Below are positions 25,135-33,715 of a stretch of DNA of 64,000 nt, in pieces. The DNA comes from Candidatus Caldilinea saccharophila. Lineage in GTDB: Bacteria > Chloroflexota > Anaerolineae > Caldilineales > Caldilineaceae. Every line of letters starts with the position of its first letter. Position 1 is the stretch's first letter. The DNA lies in assembly GCA_016710365.1 (NCBI GenBank), contig JADJVW010000022.1, forward strand, positions 6,678 to 70,677, in the 5' to 3' direction. The position numbers were made by a program, and so were the translations under genes. The notes under the pieces were generated by a model. That model ran no database searches and was not told where the DNA came from. It saw nothing but the letters and a program-made list of their open reading frames with translations.

Positions 25135-25776
25135 TTACGTGTTTATCTTTTCTGCTGTAAAGTCGGGATTTTCCCACAAGATCAGCGTCGCCCAGTTGTC
25201 GGAGGCGCTGTCCTCGATGTAATTTTGGAGCAGATTGCGCACGACGAACCCTTCTTTCAACTGAAAGCTCAGGGTTGGATCCTTCAATTCGCAGGCCACG
25301 ACCTTGTCCACGTAGGCGTGCGCGCTCATCTGATGCTTATAGCGTGCAAAACCGGGCAGCAAGCCACCCGCCACGATCCCGCGCTTGTTGTGGCTGCGCA
25401 CCAGCGCTTTGCGCGCCTGGTAGATCATTTTGCCAATGCTGCGTCCGCGATAGTCAGGATGGACGCTGATGTCGGCGCCGTAGTAATAGGCGCCGTCCGG
25501 GTTGTGGTTGCGGAAATAAAAGTGGTCACAGAACTCGGCGAAGGTGTGCGTTGGCTGATCAAAATCGAAATTGCAGAAGAAGCCCGACCCTTGCCCGATC
25601 ACGCGTTCGCCATCGAGTACGACGATCTGGCCTGCGGCGAAAAGCGTGTATTGGCTGGCGAAGTGCTCCGTGCGCATCAGCTCCTGGGCGCTGAGGGTCG
25701 GATAAATGAGCCGCTGCAACGCTTCGAGTTGCACAAAATGTTCAGGTGCGATGGTGGAAATCTTGTAGTGTGTCAT
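25135..25776 (-). CDS. GNAT-family N-acetyltransferase
   Basis: A 213-residue acetyltransferase. The acetyl-CoA-binding region is visible as ADISVHPDYRGRSIGKMIYQAR (motif A: R-G-x-x-I-G-K). Compared with a minimal GNAT it has an extended N-terminal part (HFYFRNHNPDGAYYYGADIS) and a C-terminal extension of about 60 residues (ELKDPTLSFQLKEGFVVRNL). This longer form is often encoded beside carbon-nitrogen hydrolases, but none is seen here. Substrate unknown. It follows the alkyltransferase-like gene by 9 bases and may share its transcript. Confidence 0.8.
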   Translation of the reverse strand: MTHYKISTIAPEHFVQLEALQRLIYPTLSAQELMRTEHFASQYTLFAAGQIVVLDGERVIGQGSGFFCNFDFDQPTHTFAEFCDHFYFRNHNPDGAYYYGADISVHPDYRGRSIGKMIYQARKALVRSHNKRGIVAGGLLPGFARYKHQMSAHAYVDKVVACELKDPTLSFQLKEGFVVRNLLQNYIEDSASDNWATLILWENPDFTAEKINT

Positions 25777-25785
25777 AAATTTACC

Positions 25786-26235
25786 TCAGAAGAGCTTTGG
25801 CTGCACATTCTCCGCCGGCAGGCCGCGTGCTTCGGGGAGCGGGTAGCCGTGCTCGACCAGCCAGGCGCGGTCAGGGCCGGGCCAGCGCACGCTCGCAAGA
25901 TCCATGCGTCCTTCGGCGTCCAGTTCGATGCCCTCCTCGCGCAGGCGCTGGCGTTGAAGCTCCGTCCCCCAGTGATCCGCGCGCGGGCTGACTTTGCCCT
26001 GCGCGTTGACGACGCGCTGCCAGGGCGCGTCATCCGGGCAGGCGGCCATGGCGTAGCCAACCATGCGCGCGGTGCAGCCGCCCGTGATCTCGGCGATCTG
26101 ACCGTAGGTGGCGACCTGGCCAGGCGGGATCAGCCGCACCACCGCATAGATGCGTGCATAGAGCGGCGCGCGGTCCACCGGCGGGATGTCGCGACCAAAG
26201 CCTGAATTCTTCCCCTGGCTATCCTGTTTGCTCAT
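25786..26235 (-). CDS. Alkyltransferase-like DNA-repair protein (ATL)
   Basis: A 149-residue protein of the MGMT DNA-binding family. It has the helix-turn-helix and recognition region (IPPGQVATYGQIAEITGG, ARMVGYAMAA), but at the active site the usual PCHR is PWQR (residues 71-74), with Trp72 in place of the methyl-accepting cysteine. That change defines alkyltransferase-like proteins, which bind O6-alkylguanine without repairing it and flag it for nucleotide excision repair. The C-terminal extension (EGIELDAEGRMDLASVRW) is also found in bacterial ATLs. The start is the first ATG. A GNAT gene follows at close spacing. Confidence 0.87.
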   Translation of the reverse strand: MSKQDSQGKNSGFGRDIPPVDRAPLYARIYAVVRLIPPGQVATYGQIAEITGGCTARMVGYAMAACPDDAPWQRVVNAQGKVSPRADHWGTELQRQRLREEGIELDAEGRMDLASVRWPGPDRAWLVEHGYPLPEARGLPAENVQPKLF

Positions 26236-26347
26236 GCGAATTCACCGGCTGGCTTGCCGTCCTCCAGATTATGCAATTGCCCCGTGTCATGGTGCATGGA
26301 GTATAGCCGAAAGGTCGGCGGCGCAAGAAACAGAAGCCGTGGCCGTG

Positions 26348-26812
26348 TTACGCGGCGTCAACGCCATACCCCATTACCACCAACCGGCGAGGCTTTCCTG
26401 TTACAAACGCAATCACGTGCAGGAGTGTATTGCCGATCCAGTAGATGCGGCACAGCGAACGCGGCATTTCCGCGCGCGTCAACGGGTGGAACCCAAAGGG
26501 CAGGTAATAGCGCTCGTTGTGGTCGGCGCAGTAAAGATAGAGCGGGGCCGGCGTCAGCGAGATAATCGTTGCTACAATCGCACCGCCGATGCCCGCGCCC
26601 TGCCGACCCGGCGTCACGGCAATCGAGGCCATCTCGCGTGCACCGTCACCGTGCAGCTTGACCTGGCCCGTCCCGACCACGCGGCCGTCTGCGTCGGCCA
26701 CGATAAAGCGGCGCCAGTCCAGCCCCAACGGGTTGAGGCCCGCCTGGCGGATCAGCGCGGTGATGGCCGGCTGGTCGGCGGCGGTGGCTCTTCTGAGGAT
26801 CGTCGCTGTCAT
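26348..26812 (-). CDS. GNAT-family N-acetyltransferase
   Basis: A 154-residue single-domain acetyltransferase. The central motif A is SIAVTPGRQGAGIGGAIVAT, binding acetyl-CoA, followed by LYLYCADHNERYYLPFGF, the typical beta-bulge and C-terminal strand. The last 40 residues (CRIYWIGNTLLHVIAFVTGK) are more hydrophobic than usual. Substrate not predictable. It lies 30 bases after the MoxR gene on the same strand and may be the last member of that operon. Confidence 0.8.
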   Translation of the reverse strand: MTATILRRATAADQPAITALIRQAGLNPLGLDWRRFIVADADGRVVGTGQVKLHGDGAREMASIAVTPGRQGAGIGGAIVATIISLTPAPLYLYCADHNERYYLPFGFHPLTRAEMPRSLCRIYWIGNTLLHVIAFVTGKPRRLVVMGYGVDAA

Positions 26813-26842
26813 GCTGGAAAGCTTCCTTTGCTAAGCTGGTTG

Positions 26843-27796
26843 CTATCTTGGCGCCGGCACGCTTGCCACAATGCGCTGCATTACGGCGTCGGCATCCAGC
26901 CCCTCGATCTCCGCTTCCGGGCGCAGGATGATGCGATGGCGATAGATCGGCAGCAGCACGGCTTTGACATCGTCGGGCGTCACGTAGGCGCGGCCTTGCA
27001 GCGCCGCATAGGTTTTGGAGGTGAGCAGCGTGGCAATGGCGGCGCGCGGGCTGCCGCCCAGGATCAGGTCGGGGCTGCGCCGTGTGGCGTTGGCGATCTG
27101 CGTGATGTAGCCGAAGATGCCCTCCTCCACGGTGATCGCCTGGATCGCGGCGCGGATCGCCGGCAGGTCAGCGCGCGACAGGACGGGCGTGAGGTTGCTG
27201 CGGTCGAGGCGGTGCGCGTCGAAGCCGGCGTGGTAGCGGCGCAAGATTTCGCGCTCTTGCTCGTCGGTCGGGTAGCCGACGAGCACCCGGAACAGAAACC
27301 GATCCAACTGCGCTTCGGGCAGCGGATAAGTGCCTTCATATTCGATGGGATTCTGCGTGGCCAGCACCATGAAGGGGTCGTCGAGCCGATGTTGCACGCC
27401 GTCGATGCTTACTTGCTGCTCCTCCATCGCTTCGAGCAGCGCGGATTGCGTCTTGGCTGGCGCACGGTTGATCTCGTCGGCCAGCACAATGTTGGTGAAG
27501 ATCGGCCCTTTGCGCAGGTAGAACTCGCTGCGGTTGAGGTCGAAGACCTGCGTCCCCACCACGTCGCTCGGCATGAGGTCGGCGGTGAACTGGATGCGGC
27601 CAAAGTCGGCCTCGATCAGCCGCGCCAGCGTCTTGGCGATCAGCGTCTTCGCCACGCCGGGCACGCCTTCCAGCAGGACATGGCCGCCGGCGAGAAAGGC
27701 CACCACCACCTGTGTAAACACCTCTTCCTGTCCAACAATAACTTTGCCGGCTTCCGCTCGCAAGCGTTCGTTCAATTCATAAAGATTCATACTCAC
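26843..27796 (-). CDS. MoxR-family AAA+ ATPase
   Basis: A 317-residue AAA+ chaperone-like ATPase. Walker A GVPGVAKT, Walker B with the MoxR variant LADEINRAPAKTQSALLEAM, sensor 1 LATQNPIEYEGTYPLPEAQ and the C-terminal lid (SPRAAIATLLTSKTYAALQG) are all visible, and the length is typical. MoxR proteins act with membrane or VWA-domain partners in protein or complex maturation. It is the last gene of a tight cluster behind DUF4350, DUF4129 and a polytopic membrane protein, the usual neighbourhood. The DUF58 protein normally found beside MoxR is missing. Confidence 0.9.
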   Translation of the reverse strand: MSMNLYELNERLRAEAGKVIVGQEEVFTQVVVAFLAGGHVLLEGVPGVAKTLIAKTLARLIEADFGRIQFTADLMPSDVVGTQVFDLNRSEFYLRKGPIFTNIVLADEINRAPAKTQSALLEAMEEQQVSIDGVQHRLDDPFMVLATQNPIEYEGTYPLPEAQLDRFLFRVLVGYPTDEQEREILRRYHAGFDAHRLDRSNLTPVLSRADLPAIRAAIQAITVEEGIFGYITQIANATRRSPDLILGGSPRAAIATLLTSKTYAALQGRAYVTPDDVKAVLLPIYRHRIILRPEAEIEGLDADAVMQRIVASVPAPR

Positions 27797-27803
27797 CTGA
27801 TAG

Positions 27804-29057
27804 TTATCGAATGGTGTGCAGTAGATGATCGATGTGCGCCGCCAGATTGACGATCTGTTGCTCGCTTGGGCGATCCGCCAGCCCGGTCAAGATTGCCCGC
27901 ACATCACCAAGCTGCTCATCCGTCAGCGCCGGCGACGTGTGCGCCAGCGCGCTCAGAAATTGCTCATCGGGCAGATCGGCGAGCACGGCGCGGCGGCGCG
28001 CCAGCCCCCCTTTCAGCCGGTTGTGATGATGGCGCGCCAGTTCGGTGTGCTCGCGCGCGCGGCGATGCAGGTTCGCCATGGCGTGCACATATTCGGCCGC
28101 CTCGCGCCCACGCGTCTGTTCTATGTTCACGAGCGGCGGGCCAAGCCGGCGCCCTTGCAGCAACAGGAAAATATCCGCAACAGCCAGCACAAAAAGCGTC
28201 GCCCAGCCGGTCGGTGTGCGATAAAGCCAATCCTGCAGCGTGGCAATCTGCGCGCCGACGCGGCTGAATCCGAAGAGATGGTAGGCGTCAAAGACAATCA
28301 CGCCGCCTGCCGGTGCGTTGCGCAGCAGGGCGGGCAGCAGTTCGCCCTGTTCGTAGCCTTTCAGGTTGCCATTGGTGAGGTCGACGCCAGGCGCCAGATG
28401 CCAGACGACGCCATCCCCCACCGGCTGGACGGCCGCGACGACTTTGCTGGCCGCGTGCTCGACGAGCGCGGCGCGATCATCTTCTGCGTCGGCCAGCGCC
28501 AGCACCGGCACGGCCCGCGGCGCTTCGCTCAGATCGAGCGTGACGCCGGGTGCAAACCACTCGCGAGGATACAGGCGTCTGCCTTCAGGCAGCAGCGGCT
28601 GCACCTGCACTTGCTGGTTCCTGTGGCTCAGCGCGGACGCCAGCCGCACGCCAAAGCTTTCGGCCAGATGGCGATCCTCGTCGGTGGGGCCGATCAGCAC
28701 CAACGCGCCCCCGTTTTCCACCCACTGCCGCAGGGAGGCCGCCTCCGCCGCAGTGTAGGTAAGCTGGTTCGGATAGACAAAAAGCAGGTCAGCGTTATCC
28801 GGCAAGTTGAAGCGAAGACTTCCCGTGCGCTGGACCGTGTAGCCAAGCTCCTCCAGCCACAGGCGTAAACCCAGCAGACCCGCGGGATGGCTGGCGTCCA
28901 GGTCATACGGGATCGGCTCCGGCGGCGGTGTGGTGAGCAGCGCTGCCGCGATCAGCAGCGCGACCAACGCGGCGATCGCCAGCGGCGTGCCGAGCGCGCG
29001 CAAGTTTGCCGGCAGGCGCACACGGTGTTGCGCACGAATTGGCGCCTGACCCGTCAT
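27804..29057 (-). CDS. DUF4350 membrane protein of a MoxR cluster
   Basis: A 417-residue protein. One N-terminal helix (LAIAALVALLIAAALLTTP) is followed by a DUF4350 domain (SHPAGLLGLRLWLEELGYTV, LLFVYPNQLTYTAAEAASLR, ENGGALVLIGPTDEDRH), resembling the ThuA/GATase-like fold of this family. A second helix (GWATLFVLAVADIFLLLQG) leads to a cytoplasmic helical tail (about residues 310-417). The ATG overlaps the DUF4129 stop (ATGA), and MoxR follows 7 bases later. The function is unknown; the conserved neighbourhood suggests a membrane complex served by the ATPase. Confidence 0.78.
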   Translation of the reverse strand: MTGQAPIRAQHRVRLPANLRALGTPLAIAALVALLIAAALLTTPPPEPIPYDLDASHPAGLLGLRLWLEELGYTVQRTGSLRFNLPDNADLLFVYPNQLTYTAAEAASLRQWVENGGALVLIGPTDEDRHLAESFGVRLASALSHRNQQVQVQPLLPEGRRLYPREWFAPGVTLDLSEAPRAVPVLALADAEDDRAALVEHAASKVVAAVQPVGDGVVWHLAPGVDLTNGNLKGYEQGELLPALLRNAPAGGVIVFDAYHLFGFSRVGAQIATLQDWLYRTPTGWATLFVLAVADIFLLLQGRRLGPPLVNIEQTRGREAAEYVHAMANLHRRAREHTELARHHHNRLKGGLARRRAVLADLPDEQFLSALAHTSPALTDEQLGDVRAILTGLADRPSEQQIVNLAAHIDHLLHTIR

Positions 29058-30043
29058 CGAGGCTGCTCCTTGGGCGCGACCGCGCGGCGTTCGAGGTCGT
29101 CGACGGCAGCCTGATAGTGCTCAAAAGTCGCCAGGTCAGGCTCATGCACGCCGTACCAGACATCGTCGAACACCTCGACGACCGATTCCAATGGCGTATG
29201 CACTGGATGCGTCGCGGGTGTGTGCGCCAGCACTTCGCGGTTGGTGAGGCTAGAGTCGCGCGCCACGATGCGCTGCTCCTGCAAGGTCAACAGCGCGGCG
29301 AGATAGAGATGGCGCACCGCCGCGCGGTAGTCGCCGCCCTGCGCAAAGCGACCGGCCGCCACACGCGCAGCCGCCGGTGTGGCAGGCAAGGCGCCGTCTT
29401 GCTCCCGCGCGGCATTCGCCTCGCCCACAAAGCTCTGTAACACCGTTTGCAGCCATTGCGCCAGCAGAAAAATTAACAGCACAGCCGCCACCGCAACGAC
29501 GCTCCAGCCGACGATTTGGGCAGCGGTCGTCCCCACGGGGCCGGCTGCGGGGTTGCCTACGGGATCGACGGCCCAGCGGTCGAACAGGTCGGCAAGCCAG
29601 CGGCGCAATCGATCGAGCAGCGACTCCTGCTGCTGAAACGCGGGGCCGGCCAGCACCTGCTCTAAAACGGCGAGACGGGCTGCACTCTGATCGTGCGCCG
29701 CGGCGTCCAGTTGTGCGGCCACTGTGTCCAGGCGATCCTGTGCGACCGGCGCGTCAAGTTCAGCGTCGGCGTTCCCTAACAAGGGCGCAACCGTCATACG
29801 TTCGCCCGAATTCAACTCGACTTGCTCCAGCGTGGCAATGTGGCGCCGGACTTCTTCCAGCCTGGCAGGCTCAGCTTGCAGCGTGGACGCGGCCTCGCGC
29901 ACGGCCTCCTGGTAGGCAGCCACTGGCATGACGGCTGTGTCGCCTTCCTGGGCGCGTATGACAGGTGGCGCGCTCAAAAAAGCCCCCGTTATCATAAGCA
30001 GGAGGATGATACGCGAGTGCTGCTGTACGAAAATGTACTTCAT
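29054..30043 (-). CDS. DUF4129 membrane protein of a MoxR cluster
   Basis: A 329-residue protein. The signal peptide (RIILLLMITGAFLSAPPVIRAQ) begins at ATG 30043, which overlaps the stop of the upstream membrane protein (ATGA); the frame stays open to 30409, but that part overlaps the upstream gene. After an extracytoplasmic helical region (about residues 30-170) comes one membrane segment (IVGWSVVAVAAVLLIFLLAQ) and the cytoplasmic DUF4129 domain (GGDYRAAVRHLYLAALLTLQ, LTNREVLAHTP, FDDVWYGVHEPD), where the YG motif is typical. DUF4129 proteins are regular MoxR-cluster members of unknown biochemical function. Confidence 0.8.
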   Translation of the reverse strand: MKYIFVQQHSRIILLLMITGAFLSAPPVIRAQEGDTAVMPVAAYQEAVREAASTLQAEPARLEEVRRHIATLEQVELNSGERMTVAPLLGNADAELDAPVAQDRLDTVAAQLDAAAHDQSAARLAVLEQVLAGPAFQQQESLLDRLRRWLADLFDRWAVDPVGNPAAGPVGTTAAQIVGWSVVAVAAVLLIFLLAQWLQTVLQSFVGEANAAREQDGALPATPAAARVAAGRFAQGGDYRAAVRHLYLAALLTLQEQRIVARDSSLTNREVLAHTPATHPVHTPLESVVEVFDDVWYGVHEPDLATFEHYQAAVDDLERRAVAPKEQPR

Positions 30044-31080
30044 GAGGGAGGCAGTGTAGGGGGGCGCAGAGTCGCTGGACGAACCGCCAGTTCCAGCGCC
30101 TGGATGCGTATGTCGAGGTCGAGATTCTCCTTGCGCACACGCAGGTCGTAATAGACCAGCACCAGGGTTAGCGCCAGAAATGGATACCACAGCGTATTGA
30201 TTAGATAGCTGAGCCCGGTGAGCACGCCATTGACCACGCCCACCATCTGTGGAGTCACGAGAATCACGGCAAACATTTGCAGCAGCGAAAGCGGCAGCCC
30301 CAACACGACGCCGTTCAAGATGAACATCAACACCAGCAAACCAAAGAGCCGCCAGAAGCTGCCATTCGTCAGGCTCCAACTCCGTTTCAGCGCGCTGAGT
30401 GGGCCGCAACGTTCGGTCAGGATCACTACGGGCGCGACAAACCAGCGCGTCGTCAAATAGGCAATGGGCAGCAAAATCAAGAAGAGAAGTGCAAAGACCA
30501 GCGCCACGATCACCAGCACGGCGCCGACGGCAACAATGCTGTTGCCTTCGATCAGGGAAGCAAGTCCCGCCAGCACGCCGGCAAAGATAAGCGCTACGAC
30601 GATCACTCCAAAGTACACCGCCAGCATAACGCCGATCAAAATCAGCGACGCCAGCAGCGTCAGGCCAATAAACGCCCAGAAGCGGCTGAGGCCGACGCGC
30701 ACGCTGGCGCCTACAGCCAGCGTGCGCCCCGCCACATTGGCGTCCGCCTGCGCCAGCAGCGACAAGAAGGCGAGTGCGCCCAACACCAATCCAACGCCAG
30801 CCGCCAGCAGAGAGAGTCCCATCATCGCACCGCTGGCGCGGAAAAAGGCGCTTTCAGTGGACGACGGCAGATCGACCGCATTCAGTAAGAGGCCAAAATA
30901 GCTATTCATCGTCATACCCAGCAGCAGGGCGGCGAGGACGCTGAACGGCACAAAAAAGATCGCGGCGGTCAGCACCAGCTTGCCAAAACGCAACCGGTAG
31001 AGGCGAAAGACGCGGTCAAGCAACTGGCCAAGCCCCAGGGGCGCCTGAAAAGAGGTTGTTGGCAAAGGGCTTGTCTGCAT
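30040..31080 (-). CDS. Polytopic membrane protein (GPDP-membrane-domain-like)
   Basis: A 346-residue protein with about six long hydrophobic segments (for example LVLTAAIFFVPFSVLAALLL, LGALAFLSLLAQ, FWAFIGLTLLASLILIGVML). The repeated pattern TTRWFVAPVVILTERCGPLSALKRSW, with charged residues between helices, resembles the membrane domain found alone or fused to glycerophosphodiester phosphodiesterases. No catalytic domain is present. It heads a tightly coupled cluster with DUF4129 (ATGA overlap), DUF4350 and MoxR. The role is unknown; clustering suggests a membrane-protein complex. Confidence 0.66.
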   Translation of the reverse strand: MQTSPLPTTSFQAPLGLGQLLDRVFRLYRLRFGKLVLTAAIFFVPFSVLAALLLGMTMNSYFGLLLNAVDLPSSTESAFFRASGAMMGLSLLAAGVGLVLGALAFLSLLAQADANVAGRTLAVGASVRVGLSRFWAFIGLTLLASLILIGVMLAVYFGVIVVALIFAGVLAGLASLIEGNSIVAVGAVLVIVALVFALLFLILLPIAYLTTRWFVAPVVILTERCGPLSALKRSWSLTNGSFWRLFGLLVLMFILNGVVLGLPLSLLQMFAVILVTPQMVGVVNGVLTGLSYLINTLWYPFLALTLVLVYYDLRVRKENLDLDIRIQALELAVRPATLRPPTLPPS

Positions 31081-31108
31081 GATGATGCTCCTGGCGAAGT
31101 AGCTCGCG

Positions 31109-32199
31109 CTACGCGGGGGCGCGCACGGTCATGGCGCGCAGTCGGGCCGGGTCAATCTGCACGGCCAACGCTTCGCGCACCATGAGCCAGCCATCCACAA
31201 GTATAAGCGGCCGATCGGTGATCTCCTCGCGCAGCTTGAGGAAAAACGACAATTCGGACGGGTGCTCGATCTCCGGTCGCGCTGCAAAGATCGCACGCGC
31301 CGCGCCGATCGTGCTGCCCGCCTGCGAGCCGACCATGATCCCCTTTCCGCGCCGTGGGTGAGTGCGGCCATTGCCAGCGACGCGGTGTAGCCGGTGCGCG
31401 GGGTTTTGATGTTGAGGATATCAAAAGTGTCCAGTTCCAGTTCGCGCTGCAGATCGCGCACGGTAAAGGCGCTGTCGTCAGCAATGATCGGCAGCGCGTC
31501 CTGGGCGCGCAACGCAGCGCGAGCGCGCACCTGCTCCACCGGCAGCGGTTCCTCGCAGTAACATAGCCCCATCTCCCGCAGCGCGGCCAGCCGTGCGCCG
31601 GCTTTGTCGGCCTGCATAGTTTCGTTGGCGTCGGCATAGAGATCTACTGTCGCGCCAAACATCGTTTGTAGGTCGCGGATGCGGGCCAGATCGTCCTCCC
31701 AATCGCGCCCGACTTTGACCTTGAGCACGCGCACTCCCTGCGCCACGACGCGCGCCGCCTCAGCCAGCACCTCATCGCGGCCGCCAATGCCGAGGATATA
31801 GCTGACGCGCACCCGCGCTTGCGTGGCGCCGAGATGCTCCGCCAGCGAGTGTCCTGCGTGCTGCGCCAGCGCATCGTGCACGGCCATGTCGAGCGCGCCT
31901 TTGGCGGTGTGGTTGTTGCGAATCGGCGCCATGCGCGCCCAGGCGCTGTCCGCGGGTTGCCCCAGCAGGCGCGGCGCCAGCTCGTCCCGGATGATGGCGA
32001 TCACGGTGGCGGCGGTTTCCCCGTAGATGGTGGGGCGCGGCGGCGCCTCGGCGACGCCACGACTGTCATCACTTAACGCCACGGTCACCAGCACATGGTG
32101 GGCCACGGCCAGGCTGCTCTGGCTGCCCCAGCGTAGCTCGCCGTGCATGGGGAGCTGGAATTCGGTGGTTTCGATGGCGGCAATCGTCGGAATAGGCAT
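31109..32199 (-). CDS. Enolase-superfamily dipeptide-epimerase-like enzyme (3' frameshift)
   Basis: A mandelate racemase/muconate lactonizing enzyme family protein of about 363 residues when two frames are joined near 31345 (AAAGGGGA run). The N-terminal capping domain (MHGELRWGSQSSLAVAHHV) is followed by the barrel motifs: KVKVG (second-strand lysine), metal ligands DLYADANE, CEEPLPVEQ and IADDSA, and the sixth-strand lysine NIKTPRTG. The second frame gives the normal ending (IMVGSQAGSTIGAARA). This set fits L-Ala-D/L-Glu or related dipeptide epimerases in peptidoglycan peptide recycling, but chloromuconate or other substrates cannot be excluded. The ATG directly follows the TAG of the P-loop gene. 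Confidence 0.8.
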
Positions 32200-33027
32200 C
32201 TATCTCGCTCGCAGAAAATCGAGAATTTTCAGCGCGATGGTGTGTGGTGCATCCACCACGGTGTCGACGACCAGCGCACGATCGGGCGCAGCCGCGACCA
32301 GCGCGGCGCGTGTGGCCGCGGGATCATAATGGCGTCGCTCTTCGACAACGATGGTCAGCGCCTTGCGCAGGTCGTCGGCGGTCACTTCACCTGTACTGAC
32401 GAGGTCGGCGAGGATGTGCTGCTCCTGGGCCGTAAATAACGCCGCAGCGTTTTCCACGCCAAGATTGGCGAAGCGCTGCAACTCGTGCACGGCGTGATCG
32501 CCCACCCGCGCGGCGATGACATCAAAGGGGTCGTGGCGTCCTATCAACCGGATCACCCGCACGACATCGGGCGCGTCGAGCATCACGAAGCGGGCGTGCG
32601 GCAGCGCCTGGGCAGCGTAGATAACTTCGTTTTCGCCGCGCAAGCCATCGAAAAGCAGCAGTCCCGGCGTTTGCACCGCATCTACCAGGAGCGCAGCCAG
32701 CGCTTCCCCCATGCCGCCAGGGTGGAGTTCGCGATAGGCGCGCGTCAAGCCAAAGCGTTGCGTGCGATCCTTGACCGGCGTGGCCGTCTCGCCCAGCGCC
32801 GCCTGCATCGTTGGGATGATGAGCAGGTCGGTCAGGGCGCGGCGGTCAGGGAGAGGGTGAAAGGCCAGGCCAGCGCTGTGCAACGCAGCCAGCGTCGTGC
32901 TCTTGCCGACGCCGGTCACGCCGACGAGCACCAGCAGCGGGCGCGCGGCGAGCGGCTGCCACGTCGCGACCGGCGGTTCGCCGTAGCCAACGTCAGCTTG
33001 AAGACGGGTGAAGGTAGGTTCGCTCAT
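32200..33027 (-). CDS. P-loop ATPase of unknown function, coupled to the epimerase
   Basis: A 275-residue protein with Walker A GVTGVGKST (about residues 38-46). A Walker B-like LLLFDGLRG and an RxxxR-rich lid (RVIRLIGRHDPFDVIAARVG) suggest a nucleotide-kinase-like or AAA-like fold. TRAYRELHPGGMGEALAALL is a distinctive block I cannot assign. ATG 33027 starts the conserved part; the open frame to 33153 runs through repeat sequence. The stop codon is immediately followed by the epimerase ATG (TAGATG), so the two proteins are probably made together. That suggests a common pathway, perhaps regulating or activating peptide recycling, but this is inference only. Confidence 0.6.
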   Translation of the reverse strand: MSEPTFTRLQADVGYGEPPVATWQPLAARPLLVLVGVTGVGKSTTLAALHSAGLAFHPLPDRRALTDLLIIPTMQAALGETATPVKDRTQRFGLTRAYRELHPGGMGEALAALLVDAVQTPGLLLFDGLRGENEVIYAAQALPHARFVMLDAPDVVRVIRLIGRHDPFDVIAARVGDHAVHELQRFANLGVENAAALFTAQEQHILADLVSTGEVTADDLRKALTIVVEERRHYDPAATRAALVAAAPDRALVVDTVVDAPHTIALKILDFLRAR

Positions 33028-33060
33028 CTTGCTGGTGCACACTTTCCATTCAATGCGGTC

Positions 33061-33156
33061 CGGTGCGCGGACGTCCCGTCCGAAATAGCGGGCGGGACGT
33101 CCGTGCACCGGTGATTCTGTGCTGTTAGGTAGGCGGACGAGACGTCCGCGCACCGG
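33061..33156. repeat. CGGACGTCC inverted repeats
   Basis: Arms at 33061-33082 and 33093-33110 (cggacgtcccgtccg against cgggcgggacgtccg) pair with one mismatch. A further related block lies at 33132-33155. The repeat separates the cyclophilin stop from the P-loop gene and may act as a transcription roadblock. Confidence 0.65.
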
Positions 33157-33157
33157 G

Positions 33158-33643
33158 TTATGCTTCCGTCACCACGACCTTGACGATCTTGTCGCCTTGC
33201 CGGACGGCGTTGACCACATCCATCGTGCTGACGACCTTGCCAAAGACAGTGTGCTTGCCGTTCAAATGCGGTTGCGGCGAATGGGTGATAAAGAACTGAC
33301 TGCCGTTGGTGTTGGGCCCGGCGTTCGCCATCGAGATGACGCCAGTCTCGTGCTTGAGCGGGTTGTTCTTGACTTCGTCCTCGAACTTGTAGCCGGGGCC
33401 GCCGCGACCGGAGCCGGTGGGGTCGCCGCCCTGAATCATGAAGTCATTGATGACGCGATGAAAGACGCCGCCGTCATAAAAACCTTCCTTGGCCAGAAAG
33501 ACGAAGTTGTTGACCGTCTTCGGCGCGTGTTCGGGGTAGAGTTCCAGCACGATTTGCCCGCGAATGGTCTCGATCGTCACCTTGTACGTCTGCTTCGGGT
33601 CGATCTGCATGGCCGGGGAGGTGTTCCATAGTTTGTCTGTCAT
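33158..33643 (-). CDS. Peptidyl-prolyl cis-trans isomerase, cyclophilin type
   Basis: A 161-residue cytoplasmic cyclophilin (no signal peptide) that speeds proline isomerisation during folding. The family core is clear: FHRVINDFMIQGGDPTGSGRGG with the catalytic Arg, then FEDE, GVISMANAGPNTNGSQFFIT and HLNGKHTVFGKVV. The start ATG 33643 has AAAGGAC at good distance. It has its own promoter (33686-33714) and appears monocistronic, as the downstream gap holds inverted repeats. The sequence is intact. Confidence 0.95.
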   Translation of the reverse strand: MTDKLWNTSPAMQIDPKQTYKVTIETIRGQIVLELYPEHAPKTVNNFVFLAKEGFYDGGVFHRVINDFMIQGGDPTGSGRGGPGYKFEDEVKNNPLKHETGVISMANAGPNTNGSQFFITHSPQPHLNGKHTVFGKVVSTMDVVNAVRQGDKIVKVVVTEA

Positions 33644-33685
33644 TAGATTTGTCCTTTACACAAATGGTTTTTGTCTTGCCGGTGC

Positions 33686-33714
33686 AGTGTAGCAGAGGCG
33701 TGAGTGTTGGACAA
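33686..33714 (-). promoter_or_regulatory. Sigma-70-type promoter of the cyclophilin gene
   Basis: On the minus strand TTGTCC (33709-33714) and TACACT (33686-33691) are separated by 17 bases. The implied start point leaves a leader of about 35 bases before ATG 33643. Confidence 0.65.
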
Positions 33715-33715
33715 T

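Noticed and set aside
26186..27850. 554-codon plus-strand frame over the GNAT and MoxR genes
   Set aside because: Antisense to genes with complete catalytic motifs; the translated product shows no family.
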